Assembly (NCBI GenBank): GCA_002383665.1
Contig: DFZI01000088.1
Coordinates: forward strand, 1 to 6,310
Reading direction: 5' to 3'
Length of the DNA stretch: 6,310 nt
DNA from: Dehalococcoidia bacterium UBA4060
Lineage (GTDB): Bacteria > Chloroflexota > Dehalococcoidia > GIF9 > UBA5629
Both the position numbers and the translations under genes were made by a program. Shown in pieces: positions 1 to 5,882 of the stretch; the first letter of the stretch is position 1; every line of letters starts with the position of its first letter. Under the pieces are notes generated by a model that was not told the origin of the DNA, searched no databases, and saw only the letters and a list, made by a program, of their open reading frames with translations.

Positions 1-89
1 TTCGCAGTTTATTTGACTTGAGCCAGGCGGCGGGTCGCCAGGAGCTCATGCGGAGCGATCTTTCTGATATCCCGCTCAGTGAGCGTTAG
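1..89 (+). CDS. possible 3' end of an upstream gene (partial)
   Basis: The third forward frame is open from the left edge to a TAG at 87-89, giving a 28-residue tail that ends in SDIPLSER. The composition is plausible for coding DNA, but 28 codons are too few to identify a family. The minus strand of the same stretch also reads openly (stop TAA at 9-11, with LTERDIRKIAPHE-like sequence). That frame meets a stop at 99-101 and has no start codon, so it could only be a remnant. The choice between these two readings is uncertain. A gene ending here would leave a 178-nt gap, carrying a promoter, before the next gene. Confidence 0.3.
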   Translation, partial: RSLFDLSQAAGRQELMRSDLSDIPLSER

Positions 90-122
90 GGAGTCTGGCT
101 AAATAGCCGGAATAATTTGCCC

Positions 123-151
123 TTGACAATCGCAAACGTTAAGCGTACCAT
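123..151 (+). promoter_or_regulatory. sigma70-type promoter for the large surface protein
   Basis: The -35 box TTGACA (123-128) is a perfect match. A 17-nt spacer (129-145) separates it from TACCAT (146-151), which matches TATAAT at four of six positions. Transcription would start near 158, giving an untranslated leader of about 110 nt before the start codon at 268. The rest of 90-258 holds only small dyads: the odd palindrome CGCTCAGTGAGCG at 73-85 and a 6-bp hairpin at 95-110. I see no riboswitch-like structure. Confidence 0.55.
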
Positions 152-267
152 GTGGCCAAATGCCTGACAGATGCCATGCGTTGAAAAATATGCGCGGGCA
201 GCACCCCTTGTCAGTCAGCTATAGAGGTTCGAACATTTATGAACGATATTAAAGGAGGATGGCAGAA

Positions 268-3200
268 ATGGCCCAGTTAAAGCTCTGGAAATTCTTTTCG
301 GTGTTGATGGTGCTGATGTTGATAGCCTCTGTGGGGGCAGTCGTCGTGCCGGCAAGCCCGGCGGAGGCAGATGGAGTTGCCCATACTTTAAACGTGGCAA
401 AGTGGACTGACCCAACGGCGGCAGGCGTATCCGGCCGTGAAGCGGTAATCAAGGTGGGCAATACCTATCACATGTGGTACAGTTCAAGTGATTCTGCAAT
501 TTATCACACCTCATCTAATGCCCCGACTGGTTTTGCGGCAGGTGCTCAATGTACTTTTGATACCCCGCCAAAGGAAGTCGGCAGTGTGACCATTCTTGAA
601 GAGAACGACATTTTTTACATGATCGCCTACGGCTCTACGGACAAGGTATTTAACATCTATACATCGGATAATGGAACTGGGTGGGCGAATAAAGGCCTGG
701 TCTTTGACGGCACGGGTCTGCAGGATTATAACAAAATCGATGGGCCATACCTTTTTAAAGACGGCAATAAATATAGGCTCTATTTTCAGGTTAAGACACC
801 AGCAGACACTCCAACACGCTACGATATCTACACCGCCGAATCGACTGCCGCATCGTTAGCTGTGATTGTTGGCACCGGCGATACTGTCGATTTCACTCTG
901 GCGAGCACAAACCCGGTCTTATCGCCTAGTGCTACCTCAGCAGACTGGGACGGCAAATGGGTAATGCATCCCTGGGTAGTTAAAGACGGCGGTACGTACT
1001 ATATGTGGTACAGCGCCCATAATTCCCCCGGTGACAGCCCCCAGCAAATCGGGGTGGCATCATCAGCGAATGGTTACGACTGGGTAAAAAGCCCTGGTAA
1101 CCCGATCCTTCCACGCGCCACCTACGCCGCCGTCGGCGAACCCTCGGTTATCAAAGACGGAGATACCTGGCGGATGTGGTATTTAGCTACTGGAAACGCT
1201 ATAAACTACCTCACCGCCACCGGCCCCTTTGAGTTCTCCTCCATCCAGTCCGCGATTAATAAAGCTTCAGACGGCGACACCATCAATGTGGCGGCGGGGA
1301 CGTATAATGAGCGGGTAGTGATAAACGAAAGCCTGACGCTACAGGGCGCCGGTGACCCGATAATTAAGGCACCCGATTCGTCTGTTGCTTTCAGCTTTAC
1401 TGAAAGTACCAAATCATGGGAGCCGGTGGTTTTTGCCTTTGGCGGGACTGAAACCGGGGGCGTTATATCTGGCACAGAGACGATAACAGTTACTATCTCC
1501 GGTTTCACGATTGACGGCAATAACCACGTGCCAACAGCCGATCGTTCGGCGGGCATTCTTCTCAGAAATGCCAAAGGGGATATCTTAAATAACACCGTCC
1601 AGAACATGTCTATCGATGGCAAGGAGACCTACGGCATTGCAGCTTACGGTGATTCTGATGTGGTTATCTCGGGAAATAATGTAAGCGGGTACGCCAGAGT
1701 CGGAATAGTGGCCAGCGGCGACAATGGTACGAACCCGGACCCCAATGCCATAATTACCGGCAATATCGTGACCGGACTCGGAAAGAGCGTGCTTGCAAAC
1801 TGGGCACCCAACGGCATACAGATAGGCTTTGGGGCAACGGGTAAAGTCACCGGAAACACCGTGAGCGGTAACGGCTATCCAGGCACTGATTGGACCGGAA
1901 GTGGCATTCTCGTTGCCACGTCAGACGATGTTGAGGTTACCGGCAACACCGTCGAGGAAAACGAGACCGGCATTGGAACTTCTGGCGTGATTAACGGCAC
2001 ATTGATACACGATAATACGGTTGATGGAAATACTTACGGTATCTCCATCCAGAACCAGGCGGTTAACACAACGATTGAAAATAACATCATTAAAAACAGT
2101 AGCTACGACGGAATCGATATCTGTAACTACACGGGTTACGGTGACCCTCCGATCGGCACAACCATCCAAGGCAACACCATCACCGCTAACAATACCGAAA
2201 ACGATGAAACTTCAGGCGGTATCTGGGTCGATGATGGCGTGGATGGCGATGAGGTCAGCATCCACTTCAATAATATTGTAGGCAACAATGGATTTGGCGT
2301 CCTCAACACGAGCACAACTAATACCATTGACGCCACCAGCAACTGGTGGGGGTATGCCAGTGGACCCTATCATGTCAGCAATCCCACTGGGGCAGGCAAT
2401 AAAGTCAGCGACAATGTAAACTTTGAACCCTGGCTTGTGCTTAACCTCAGTGCTGTTCCGCCTGGACCCGTCACCGCCGATGGGACATCTTTTACCACAC
2501 TTACCGCCTCGGTAAAGAATAGCGATAATACTTCGCCCACTTATGGCACGAATGTTGTTTTTACGACGAGCAAAGGCAAGTTTGATAATGGTGGCAGCAC
2601 CGTAACCAAGACAACTTCCGACGGCGTGGCTACAGCAACGTTGACTTCAATATCCAGCACATCCACAGTAATAGCCGATATAACGGCAACGGTTATCGGC
2701 GTAGTAATGAGGGGAGCAGTGTTTTTCCAGCCTACTGGGGCACCAACCCCCACGAATATCAATACTGCAGCGGTGACGGACAATTTTACTATTACCGGCA
2801 CCCCCACCGGAGGAAGTGTGAGCATTGAGGCCACAGGCGAACATACTATCACCACGGCTAAATATGATGGCAATCCCGCGGGCACGCCCACCTTCCAGGC
2901 GACGGGCAACTACTATGATGTGCACCTGGATAGCGCTGAGAATGTGACAACGCTGAAAATCCAGTTCAAACCCGCTACGGCTTCGACCGTCATATACTAC
3001 TGGACGGGCAGCACCTGGGCGCCCTGCTCCAACCAGGCTTACGACGCTGGTGGCTTTGTGACGGTAACCGTTACTGCCGATACCACCCAACCCAAGCTTT
3101 CGGACCTGGAGGGCCTGTTCTTCGGCTCAGGCACACCTCGTCCCGCTCCCACGCCCACACCTGCACCTACACCTGCACCCACTCCTCCCGTCTCGGGGAT

Positions 3201-3630
3201 TTCCACGGCGCTGCCGCAATCACACGGTGCCGGCGGCATGTCTGCCGTTACCCCACCGCAGGGTGCGATGCCACTGCCCAACATGCTGGTGCAGAGCGCG
3301 GCTATAACTGCGGGGAAGCAGGTGAGCGCGAAGGTGACCAACACCGGTGGGGCCAGCGGCAGCCTGCGGGTGACGCTATATGCTGGCAACAACGCCATGG
3401 AGAGCAAGAATGTCAGCCTTGCCCCCGGGGATATTGCCACGGTCAGCTTTGATGCCAGCAGCCTGGGGCCGGGCACATACGACATCAAGGTCAATAACGT
3501 GCCGGCAGGGCAGCTCACCGTTGAAGGCGACTCCTCCTCGCTCTTCTTCATCGCCCTGGCAGCCTTCCTGGTGCTGATGGTCGCCCTCTTCATCATTTAC
3601 TTCCGCAGGCGCAGGGCAGCCGGCTGGTAG
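268..3630 (+). CDS. exported membrane-anchored surface protein: five-bladed propeller, beta-helix, Ig-like and CARDB-like modules
   Basis: This is a 1120-residue modular extracytoplasmic protein. The signal peptide covers residues 1-34 (hydrophobic core from about residue 9, cleavage expected after AEA). Residues 56-320 carry five repeats of the form (V/L)xKxG-x-(T/K)YxMWY, at about 59-73, 108-122, 162-175, 237-250 and 294-307. This is the blade pattern of GH43/GH32/GH130-like five-bladed propellers. Residues 323-723 form a right-handed parallel beta-helix (NosD/pectate-lyase type, many GNTV/NNII turns) closed by NWWG (692-695) and FEPWL. A Big_1-like Ig module (about 726-812), an uncharacterised beta module (about 831-955), a Pro/Thr/Ala linker (956-974), a CARDB-like module (about 1005-1088) and a transmembrane helix (about 1092-1112) followed by RRRR complete it. 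The likely role is carbohydrate binding or cleavage at the cell surface, but no catalytic residue can be assigned. I chose ATG 268 because AGGAGG (253-258) lies 9 nt upstream. The in-frame ATG at 259 directly abuts the Shine-Dalgarno sequence and is unlikely to be used. Confidence 0.9.
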   Translation: MAQLKLWKFFSVLMVLMLIASVGAVVVPASPAEADGVAHTLNVAKWTDPTAAGVSGREAVIKVGNTYHMWYSSSDSAIYHTSSNAPTGFAAGAQCTFDTPPKEVGSVTILEENDIFYMIAYGSTDKVFNIYTSDNGTGWANKGLVFDGTGLQDYNKIDGPYLFKDGNKYRLYFQVKTPADTPTRYDIYTAESTAASLAVIVGTGDTVDFTLASTNPVLSPSATSADWDGKWVMHPWVVKDGGTYYMWYSAHNSPGDSPQQIGVASSANGYDWVKSPGNPILPRATYAAVGEPSVIKDGDTWRMWYLATGNAINYLTATGPFEFSSIQSAINKASDGDTINVAAGTYNERVVINESLTLQGAGDPIIKAPDSSVAFSFTESTKSWEPVVFAFGGTETGGVISGTETITVTISGFTIDGNNHVPTADRSAGILLRNAKGDILNNTVQNMSIDGKETYGIAAYGDSDVVISGNNVSGYARVGIVASGDNGTNPDPNAIITGNIVTGLGKSVLANWAPNGIQIGFGATGKVTGNTVSGNGYPGTDWTGSGILVATSDDVEVTGNTVEENETGIGTSGVINGTLIHDNTVDGNTYGISIQNQAVNTTIENNIIKNSSYDGIDICNYTGYGDPPIGTTIQGNTITANNTENDETSGGIWVDDGVDGDEVSIHFNNIVGNNGFGVLNTSTTNTIDATSNWWGYASGPYHVSNPTGAGNKVSDNVNFEPWLVLNLSAVPPGPVTADGTSFTTLTASVKNSDNTSPTYGTNVVFTTSKGKFDNGGSTVTKTTSDGVATATLTSISSTSTVIADITATVIGVVMRGAVFFQPTGAPTPTNINTAAVTDNFTITGTPTGGSVSIEATGEHTITTAKYDGNPAGTPTFQATGNYYDVHLDSAENVTTLKIQFKPATASTVIYYWTGSTWAPCSNQAYDAGGFVTVTVTADTTQPKLSDLEGLFFGSGTPRPAPTPTPAPTPAPTPPVSGISTALPQSHGAGGMSAVTPPQGAMPLPNMLVQSAAITAGKQVSAKVTNTGGASGSLRVTLYAGNNAMESKNVSLAPGDIATVSFDASSLGPGTYDIKVNNVPAGQLTVEGDSSSLFFIALAAFLVLMVALFIIYFRRRRAAGW
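3133..3189 (+). repeat. Pro/Thr/Ala linker-coding tandem repeat
   Basis: This stretch encodes residues 956-974 of the surface protein, mostly alternating PT and PA pairs. The DNA is a degenerate tandem of CCTGCACCTACA-like units. Such linkers keep an extended, stalk-like shape and usually separate an ectodomain from its anchor-proximal part. The near-identical units make the tract prone to length change by slippage. Confidence 0.75.
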
Positions 3631-3663
3631 ATAAGGCATAATTAGCTGATAATTCGAACTTGC

Positions 3664-3702
3664 AAAAGATACCCTGTTCAGACAAGAACGGGGTATCTTT
3701 TT
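3664..3702 (+). terminator. intrinsic terminator after the surface protein gene
   Basis: A 16-bp stem with one G-U wobble (arms 3664-3679 and 3686-3701, core GATACCC/GGGTATC) encloses a 6-nt loop, AGACAA. Its 3' arm runs into the T-tract at 3698-3702. It lies 34 nt after the stop codon at 3628-3630. It separates the surface protein gene from the lipoprotein gene, which has its own promoter. Confidence 0.9.
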
Positions 3703-3814
3703 ATATGCATAACTTTGATAAAACTCACGTGCCGCCACAGCTCTTTCCTTGCCCAATCCTGTCCCCATGTAACCTATTACAATTACAGCAATTGAAAATT
3801 AAGCCAACATAAAT

Positions 3815-3843
3815 TTGAGATTCTTCAGGGGCAGGGTTATAAT
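3815..3843 (+). promoter_or_regulatory. near-consensus sigma70-type promoter for the lipoprotein gene
   Basis: TTGAGA (3815-3820, five of six matches) is followed after exactly 17 nt by a perfect TATAAT (3838-3843). Transcription would start near 3850, about 30 nt before the ATG at 3880. The preceding 3703-3814 is AT-rich and holds nothing else I recognise. This is the best promoter in the window and suggests strong, largely constitutive expression unless an unseen repressor acts. Confidence 0.75.
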
Positions 3844-3879
3844 GCGGGAAACGCCTGTCATAGAAAGGGGGCTTGAAAT

Positions 3880-4602
3880 ATGGTAAAGAGGTTCCTGCTG
3901 GCAGCGGCTTTCGTGATAGCCCTGCTGGTCCTTTCCTGCACAAAAGCTCCCGCACAACAACCGTCGCGGGTTCCGGAGATAGTTCAACCCGTCCTTGTCT
4001 GCAGCCCCGATAGCCTGAGCTTTACAGCCGTGCCGGGGCAGGCCACGGAGATGGAACGGGTGCTCAACATCTACAACCAGGGTGGTGGTGTGATGGACTG
4101 GACTGTCAGCGATAATGTTAGATGGATCGAGGTTAAGCAGCAGCTTGGCTCTGCCGGCCTGCAGGGCGGCACGGTCAGAGTTGCTGTCGACCCATCCGGC
4201 ATGGCGCCCGGCGAATATACTGGTATCGTCACCATCATGGCCGAGGGCGCCCTGGGCAGTCCCTGTCATGTGCCGGTATTTCTGGCCATACCCCCTGCTG
4301 AGCCGGTTGTAGCAGTCCCGTCAACGTCTCAGCAGGAAGAACGCCCGCCCGAGACGGCAGTTATCTGGAAGAACCAGAACGACCTGGTGCGCTATGCCGA
4401 TGTAAATAGTTGCTATGTCAGGGGGAGTGTAACTAACTCCGATACCCAATGGTACCTGGGCAATGTGATTATCACCGCCAGCACTGGTTCTACACTGATA
4501 GCTACCTCTATCCCGCCGGGCGAAACGGTCATCTATAGCCGCTATATCCCGTGTTATCAGCGCGAGGAAGTAAAGCTAACATACAACTGGTACAAGCCCT
4601 GA
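3880..4602 (+). CDS. lipoprotein with BACON-like Ig domain
   Basis: This 240-residue protein begins with a type II (lipoprotein) signal: MVKR, a hydrophobic core, and the lipobox VLSC with the lipidated cysteine at residue 20. Leu at the -2 position is slightly unusual. Residues 43-137 look like a BACON-type Ig fold, as found in all-beta envelope proteins. The visible pattern is SLSFTAVPGQ, then LNIYNQGGGVMDWTVSDNVRWI, then a VAVDPSGMAPGEYTGIVTI strand pair. A Pro/Glu-rich linker (about 138-162) leads to a second small beta domain (about 166-240) with Cys178 and Cys225, which could form a disulfide. The protein would sit on the outer face of the cytoplasmic membrane; a binding or adhesive role is inferred and no enzyme motif is visible. 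AAAGGGGG (3864-3871) lies 8 nt before ATG 3880 and fixes the start. It is monocistronic, with its own promoter and terminator. Confidence 0.88.
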   Translation: MVKRFLLAAAFVIALLVLSCTKAPAQQPSRVPEIVQPVLVCSPDSLSFTAVPGQATEMERVLNIYNQGGGVMDWTVSDNVRWIEVKQQLGSAGLQGGTVRVAVDPSGMAPGEYTGIVTIMAEGALGSPCHVPVFLAIPPAEPVVAVPSTSQQEERPPETAVIWKNQNDLVRYADVNSCYVRGSVTNSDTQWYLGNVIITASTGSTLIATSIPPGETVIYSRYIPCYQREEVKLTYNWYKP

Positions 4603-4647
4603 GATCATCACTCTCCGTTAGGTTACCCCAGCCTGCTTTTCAGCCGT

Positions 4648-4686
4648 TGGTAGTACCGGGTCATACTGCAGTACTACCACCTTTTT
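4648..4686 (+). terminator. intrinsic terminator after the lipoprotein gene
   Basis: The arms TGGTAGTAC (4648-4656) and GTACTACCA (4671-4679) form a perfect 9-bp stem around a 14-nt loop, followed by CC and TTTTT (4682-4686). It lies 45 nt after the lipoprotein stop codon. The loop and 3' arm also contain the palindrome TACTGCAGTA (4664-4673), which could form a competing fold. Confidence 0.7.
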
Positions 4687-4690
4687 CGCT

Positions 4691-4711
4691 GCAGAATCAT
4701 ACCAATTCTGC
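4691..4711. repeat. 7-bp inverted repeat upstream of the small ORF
   Basis: GCAGAAT (4691-4697) and ATTCTGC (4705-4711) are perfect inverted repeats separated by 7 nt. No T-tract follows, so it is not a terminator on the plus strand. It lies about 90 nt upstream of the 43-codon gene. It could be an operator or an RNA hairpin, and its role is unknown. The rest of 4603-4790 holds no coding frame. CATAAT (4757-4762) resembles a -10 box but has no -35 box at the right distance. Confidence 0.4.
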
Positions 4712-4800
4712 CACTTAACTGTACCTGTTGCCGTTCCCTAACCTGCAGCAGCGGCGCATAATAATCAATGTAAAGACCAATGCAGATACAGGAGGGCAAC

Positions 4801-4932
4801 ATGGAAAAGAAATTAAACTTCAGTCAGATCTGGAAAGCAGATGCAGGCGTAAGGCTGCTGGCCAGCGGGATGGTAGCCGACGGAATGCTCCTGCTCATCA
4901 CTGTCCTGGCCGCCGTGGCCTTCATGCTCTGA
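4801..4932 (+). CDS. 43-residue membrane miniprotein of unknown function
   Basis: This short gene has an excellent ribosome binding site: AGGAGGG (4790-4795 core) lies 5 nt before ATG 4801. The protein starts with a polar, lysine-containing segment (MEKKLNFSQIWKADAGVR). From about residue 29 it becomes a hydrophobic helix (LLLITVLAAVAFML) that ends at the C-terminus, with only about 15 uninterrupted apolar residues. A weaker amphipathic stretch, LLASGMVADG, precedes it. It is expected to sit in or on the cytoplasmic membrane with its N-terminus in the cytoplasm. I do not recognise a family. It lies downstream of the lipoprotein terminator, so it needs its own promoter, for which evidence is weak. 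It converges on the broken toxin gene, whose end lies 11 nt away. A membrane-active toxin or a small regulatory subunit are both possible. Confidence 0.6.
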   Translation: MEKKLNFSQIWKADAGVRLLASGMVADGMLLLITVLAAVAFML

Positions 4933-4943
4933 AGCCGGACCAT

Positions 4944-5196
4944 TCAAGTAGTGATCTCTGCTAATATGTTCTTGATGCGCCTTTCCACCACAGGGCTATT
5001 GATAACACCTTGCCTAATCTGTCTGATTAGCGACTGTTCCATAGCAGACAAGAGCCAGTGCCGTGTCTGTAACAGGATTGATGTTAAGCACGATGAAATA
5101 GTGGGGTTCGGCCGATGATAAAGCCTCCTCCTCGAAATAATAAACCGAGCCTGATTTGATGGTGGACCTGATCTGTATTTCGGGAGGGATATCTAT
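4944..5196 (-). pseudogene. remnant of the toxin partner of the Panacea antitoxin (internal deletion, frameshift)
   Basis: Directly after the antitoxin stop, in the same frame, the minus strand reads 60 codons (5196 to the stop TAG at 5014-5016), including DIPPEIQIRS, SGSVYYFEEEALSS and AEPHYFIVLNINP. A second frame (ATG 5040-5042 to TGA 4944-4946) encodes 32 residues containing RQGVINSPVVERRIKNIL. From memory, these match the first and last parts of one small protein family often found beside DUF4065 proteins, in which a central segment of perhaps 60-70 residues joins them. Here that segment is absent and the ends join out of frame near 5040. The expected start position reads ATA (5194-5196), with GGAG 7 nt upstream (5204-5207). 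The remnant is very unlikely to make active toxin. Family membership is recalled rather than searched. Confidence 0.6.
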
Positions 5197-5199
5197 GTT

Positions 5200-5802
5200 C
5201 TATCTCCAAAGGGAATTGAGATAATAAGTTTCCTCAATCTGTTCCTTGATGTTTTCCCGGTCCTGATCGGTTAGTGTAAAACATTTTTCGATGTCTTCAT
5301 CAGGATCATCTAAAAAGTCGAGCAGCCTCATCTCGATACGCGGATTCAATGATAGGCTGGCTTCATTACGCTTCCACTCAGGATATTTATGCGTCAAATT
5401 AGCCAGCATAAATTTGTCAATATGCCCGAATTTTTCCCAGGCAAAATCGAGAGCCTCAAGATCAGAATCAGAAAATACGTTGCTGTCCACATCTTTTTCC
5501 GATGCTAAAACATATGGTGACATCAGTTTGAGATATTGCAGAGCATATTCTTTCTCCACGTCATCAAGAAATTCGCTATTTTCAACGATGTCCTTTGTTG
5601 ATGATGCTACCGGTCCCAGCTTCATGGCAAAATAAATGTCATTGGTGATAAGACGCCCATATTTTCTTAGATGGTATCGGTCGGCAAGGTAGATGAGCTT
5701 AAGAGCTTTTAACTTTTCAATCTGACCACCACTTTTCTGAGCAAAATAATTAAGAGCCTGTGCAGCCTTTTTATAATCGAAATTAAAATTGATTTTTACC
5801 AT
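5200..5802 (-). CDS. Panacea/SocA-like (DUF4065) domain protein, probable antitoxin
   Basis: This 200-residue protein carries the DUF4065 (Panacea, SocA/GepA-like) signature. A first helix AAQALNYFAQ is followed by KLKALKLIYLADRYHLRKYGR, then LITNDIYFAMKLGPVASS, the conserved core near residues 28-68. The later part is helical and acidic. Panacea domains neutralise unrelated toxins by direct binding; SocA is instead a proteolytic adaptor for the toxin SocB. The gene appears intact, while the likely partner directly downstream is broken, so this may be an orphan antitoxin. ATG 5802 is preferred: GCAGG lies 10 nt upstream, and a likely -10 box (TAAAAT, minus strand 5842-5837) would start RNA near 5830. 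ATG 5832 would add ten residues but has its AGG 14 nt away. At roughly 40% GC it is clearly lower than the polymerase tail upstream (about 60%), which suggests acquisition. Confidence 0.85.
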   Translation of the reverse strand: MVKINFNFDYKKAAQALNYFAQKSGGQIEKLKALKLIYLADRYHLRKYGRLITNDIYFAMKLGPVASSTKDIVENSEFLDDVEKEYALQYLKLMSPYVLASEKDVDSNVFSDSDLEALDFAWEKFGHIDKFMLANLTHKYPEWKRNEASLSLNPRIEMRLLDFLDDPDEDIEKCFTLTDQDRENIKEQIEETYYLNSLWR

Positions 5803-5836
5803 AAAATCACAACCTGCAAAATAATTATTCATTTTG

Positions 5837-5854
5837 ATTTTAGCAACCTGCTAA
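5837..5854 (-). promoter_or_regulatory. candidate promoter -10 and operator dyad of the antitoxin gene
   Basis: TTAGCA-ACC-TGCTAA (5840-5854) is a perfect 15-bp odd palindrome. It overlaps a minus-strand TAAAAT (5842-5837) that could serve as a -10 box. The matching -35 region is poor (TGTAAA or GTAAAC at 17-18 nt), so the promoter is weak or needs help. The octamer GCAGGTTG inside the dyad recurs 34 nt downstream (plus-strand complement at 5810-5817). An operator on the promoter would fit the autoregulation common in toxin-antitoxin modules, but this is inference. Confidence 0.35.
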
Positions 5855-5882
5855 TTTAAGTTTACACATGAAAATATATAAT

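Noticed and set aside
9..98. Minus-strand open stretch reading LTERDIRKIAPHELLATRR-like sequence up to a TAA.
   Set aside because: It is closed upstream by a stop at 99-101 and has no start codon, so it cannot be a gene; at most it is a remnant, and the plus-strand frame explains the region equally well.
152..226. Very short frames (5 and 17 codons) in the leader of the surface protein gene as possible leader peptides.
   Set aside because: Neither has a Shine-Dalgarno sequence or a regulatory hairpin-terminator arrangement behind it.
227..246. GTTCGAAC followed by GAAC, resembling a Gram-positive LexA (SOS) box.
   Set aside because: Only one half-site fits; the second GAAC is in direct rather than inverted orientation, so there is no proper dyad of the required spacing.
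433..1230. Firm assignment of the propeller to a specific glycoside hydrolase family.
   Set aside because: The blade pattern is shared by several families and the catalytic acids cannot be placed with confidence from sequence alone.
1206..1622. Long minus-strand open frame inside the surface protein gene, and similar ones at 2541-2909, 2647-3090 and 3039-3596.
   Set aside because: All are antisense shadows of a clearly coding plus-strand gene, with unnatural composition and no ribosome binding sites worth noting.
4728..4964. 78-codon plus-strand open frame overlapping the miniprotein gene.
   Set aside because: It has no ribosome binding site and low-complexity basic composition, while the overlapping 43-codon frame starts 5 nt after GGAGG and encodes a coherent membrane protein.
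5291..5635. Plus-strand 114-codon open frame opposite the antitoxin gene.
   Set aside because: Serine-rich shadow; the opposite strand carries the recognisable DUF4065 protein.
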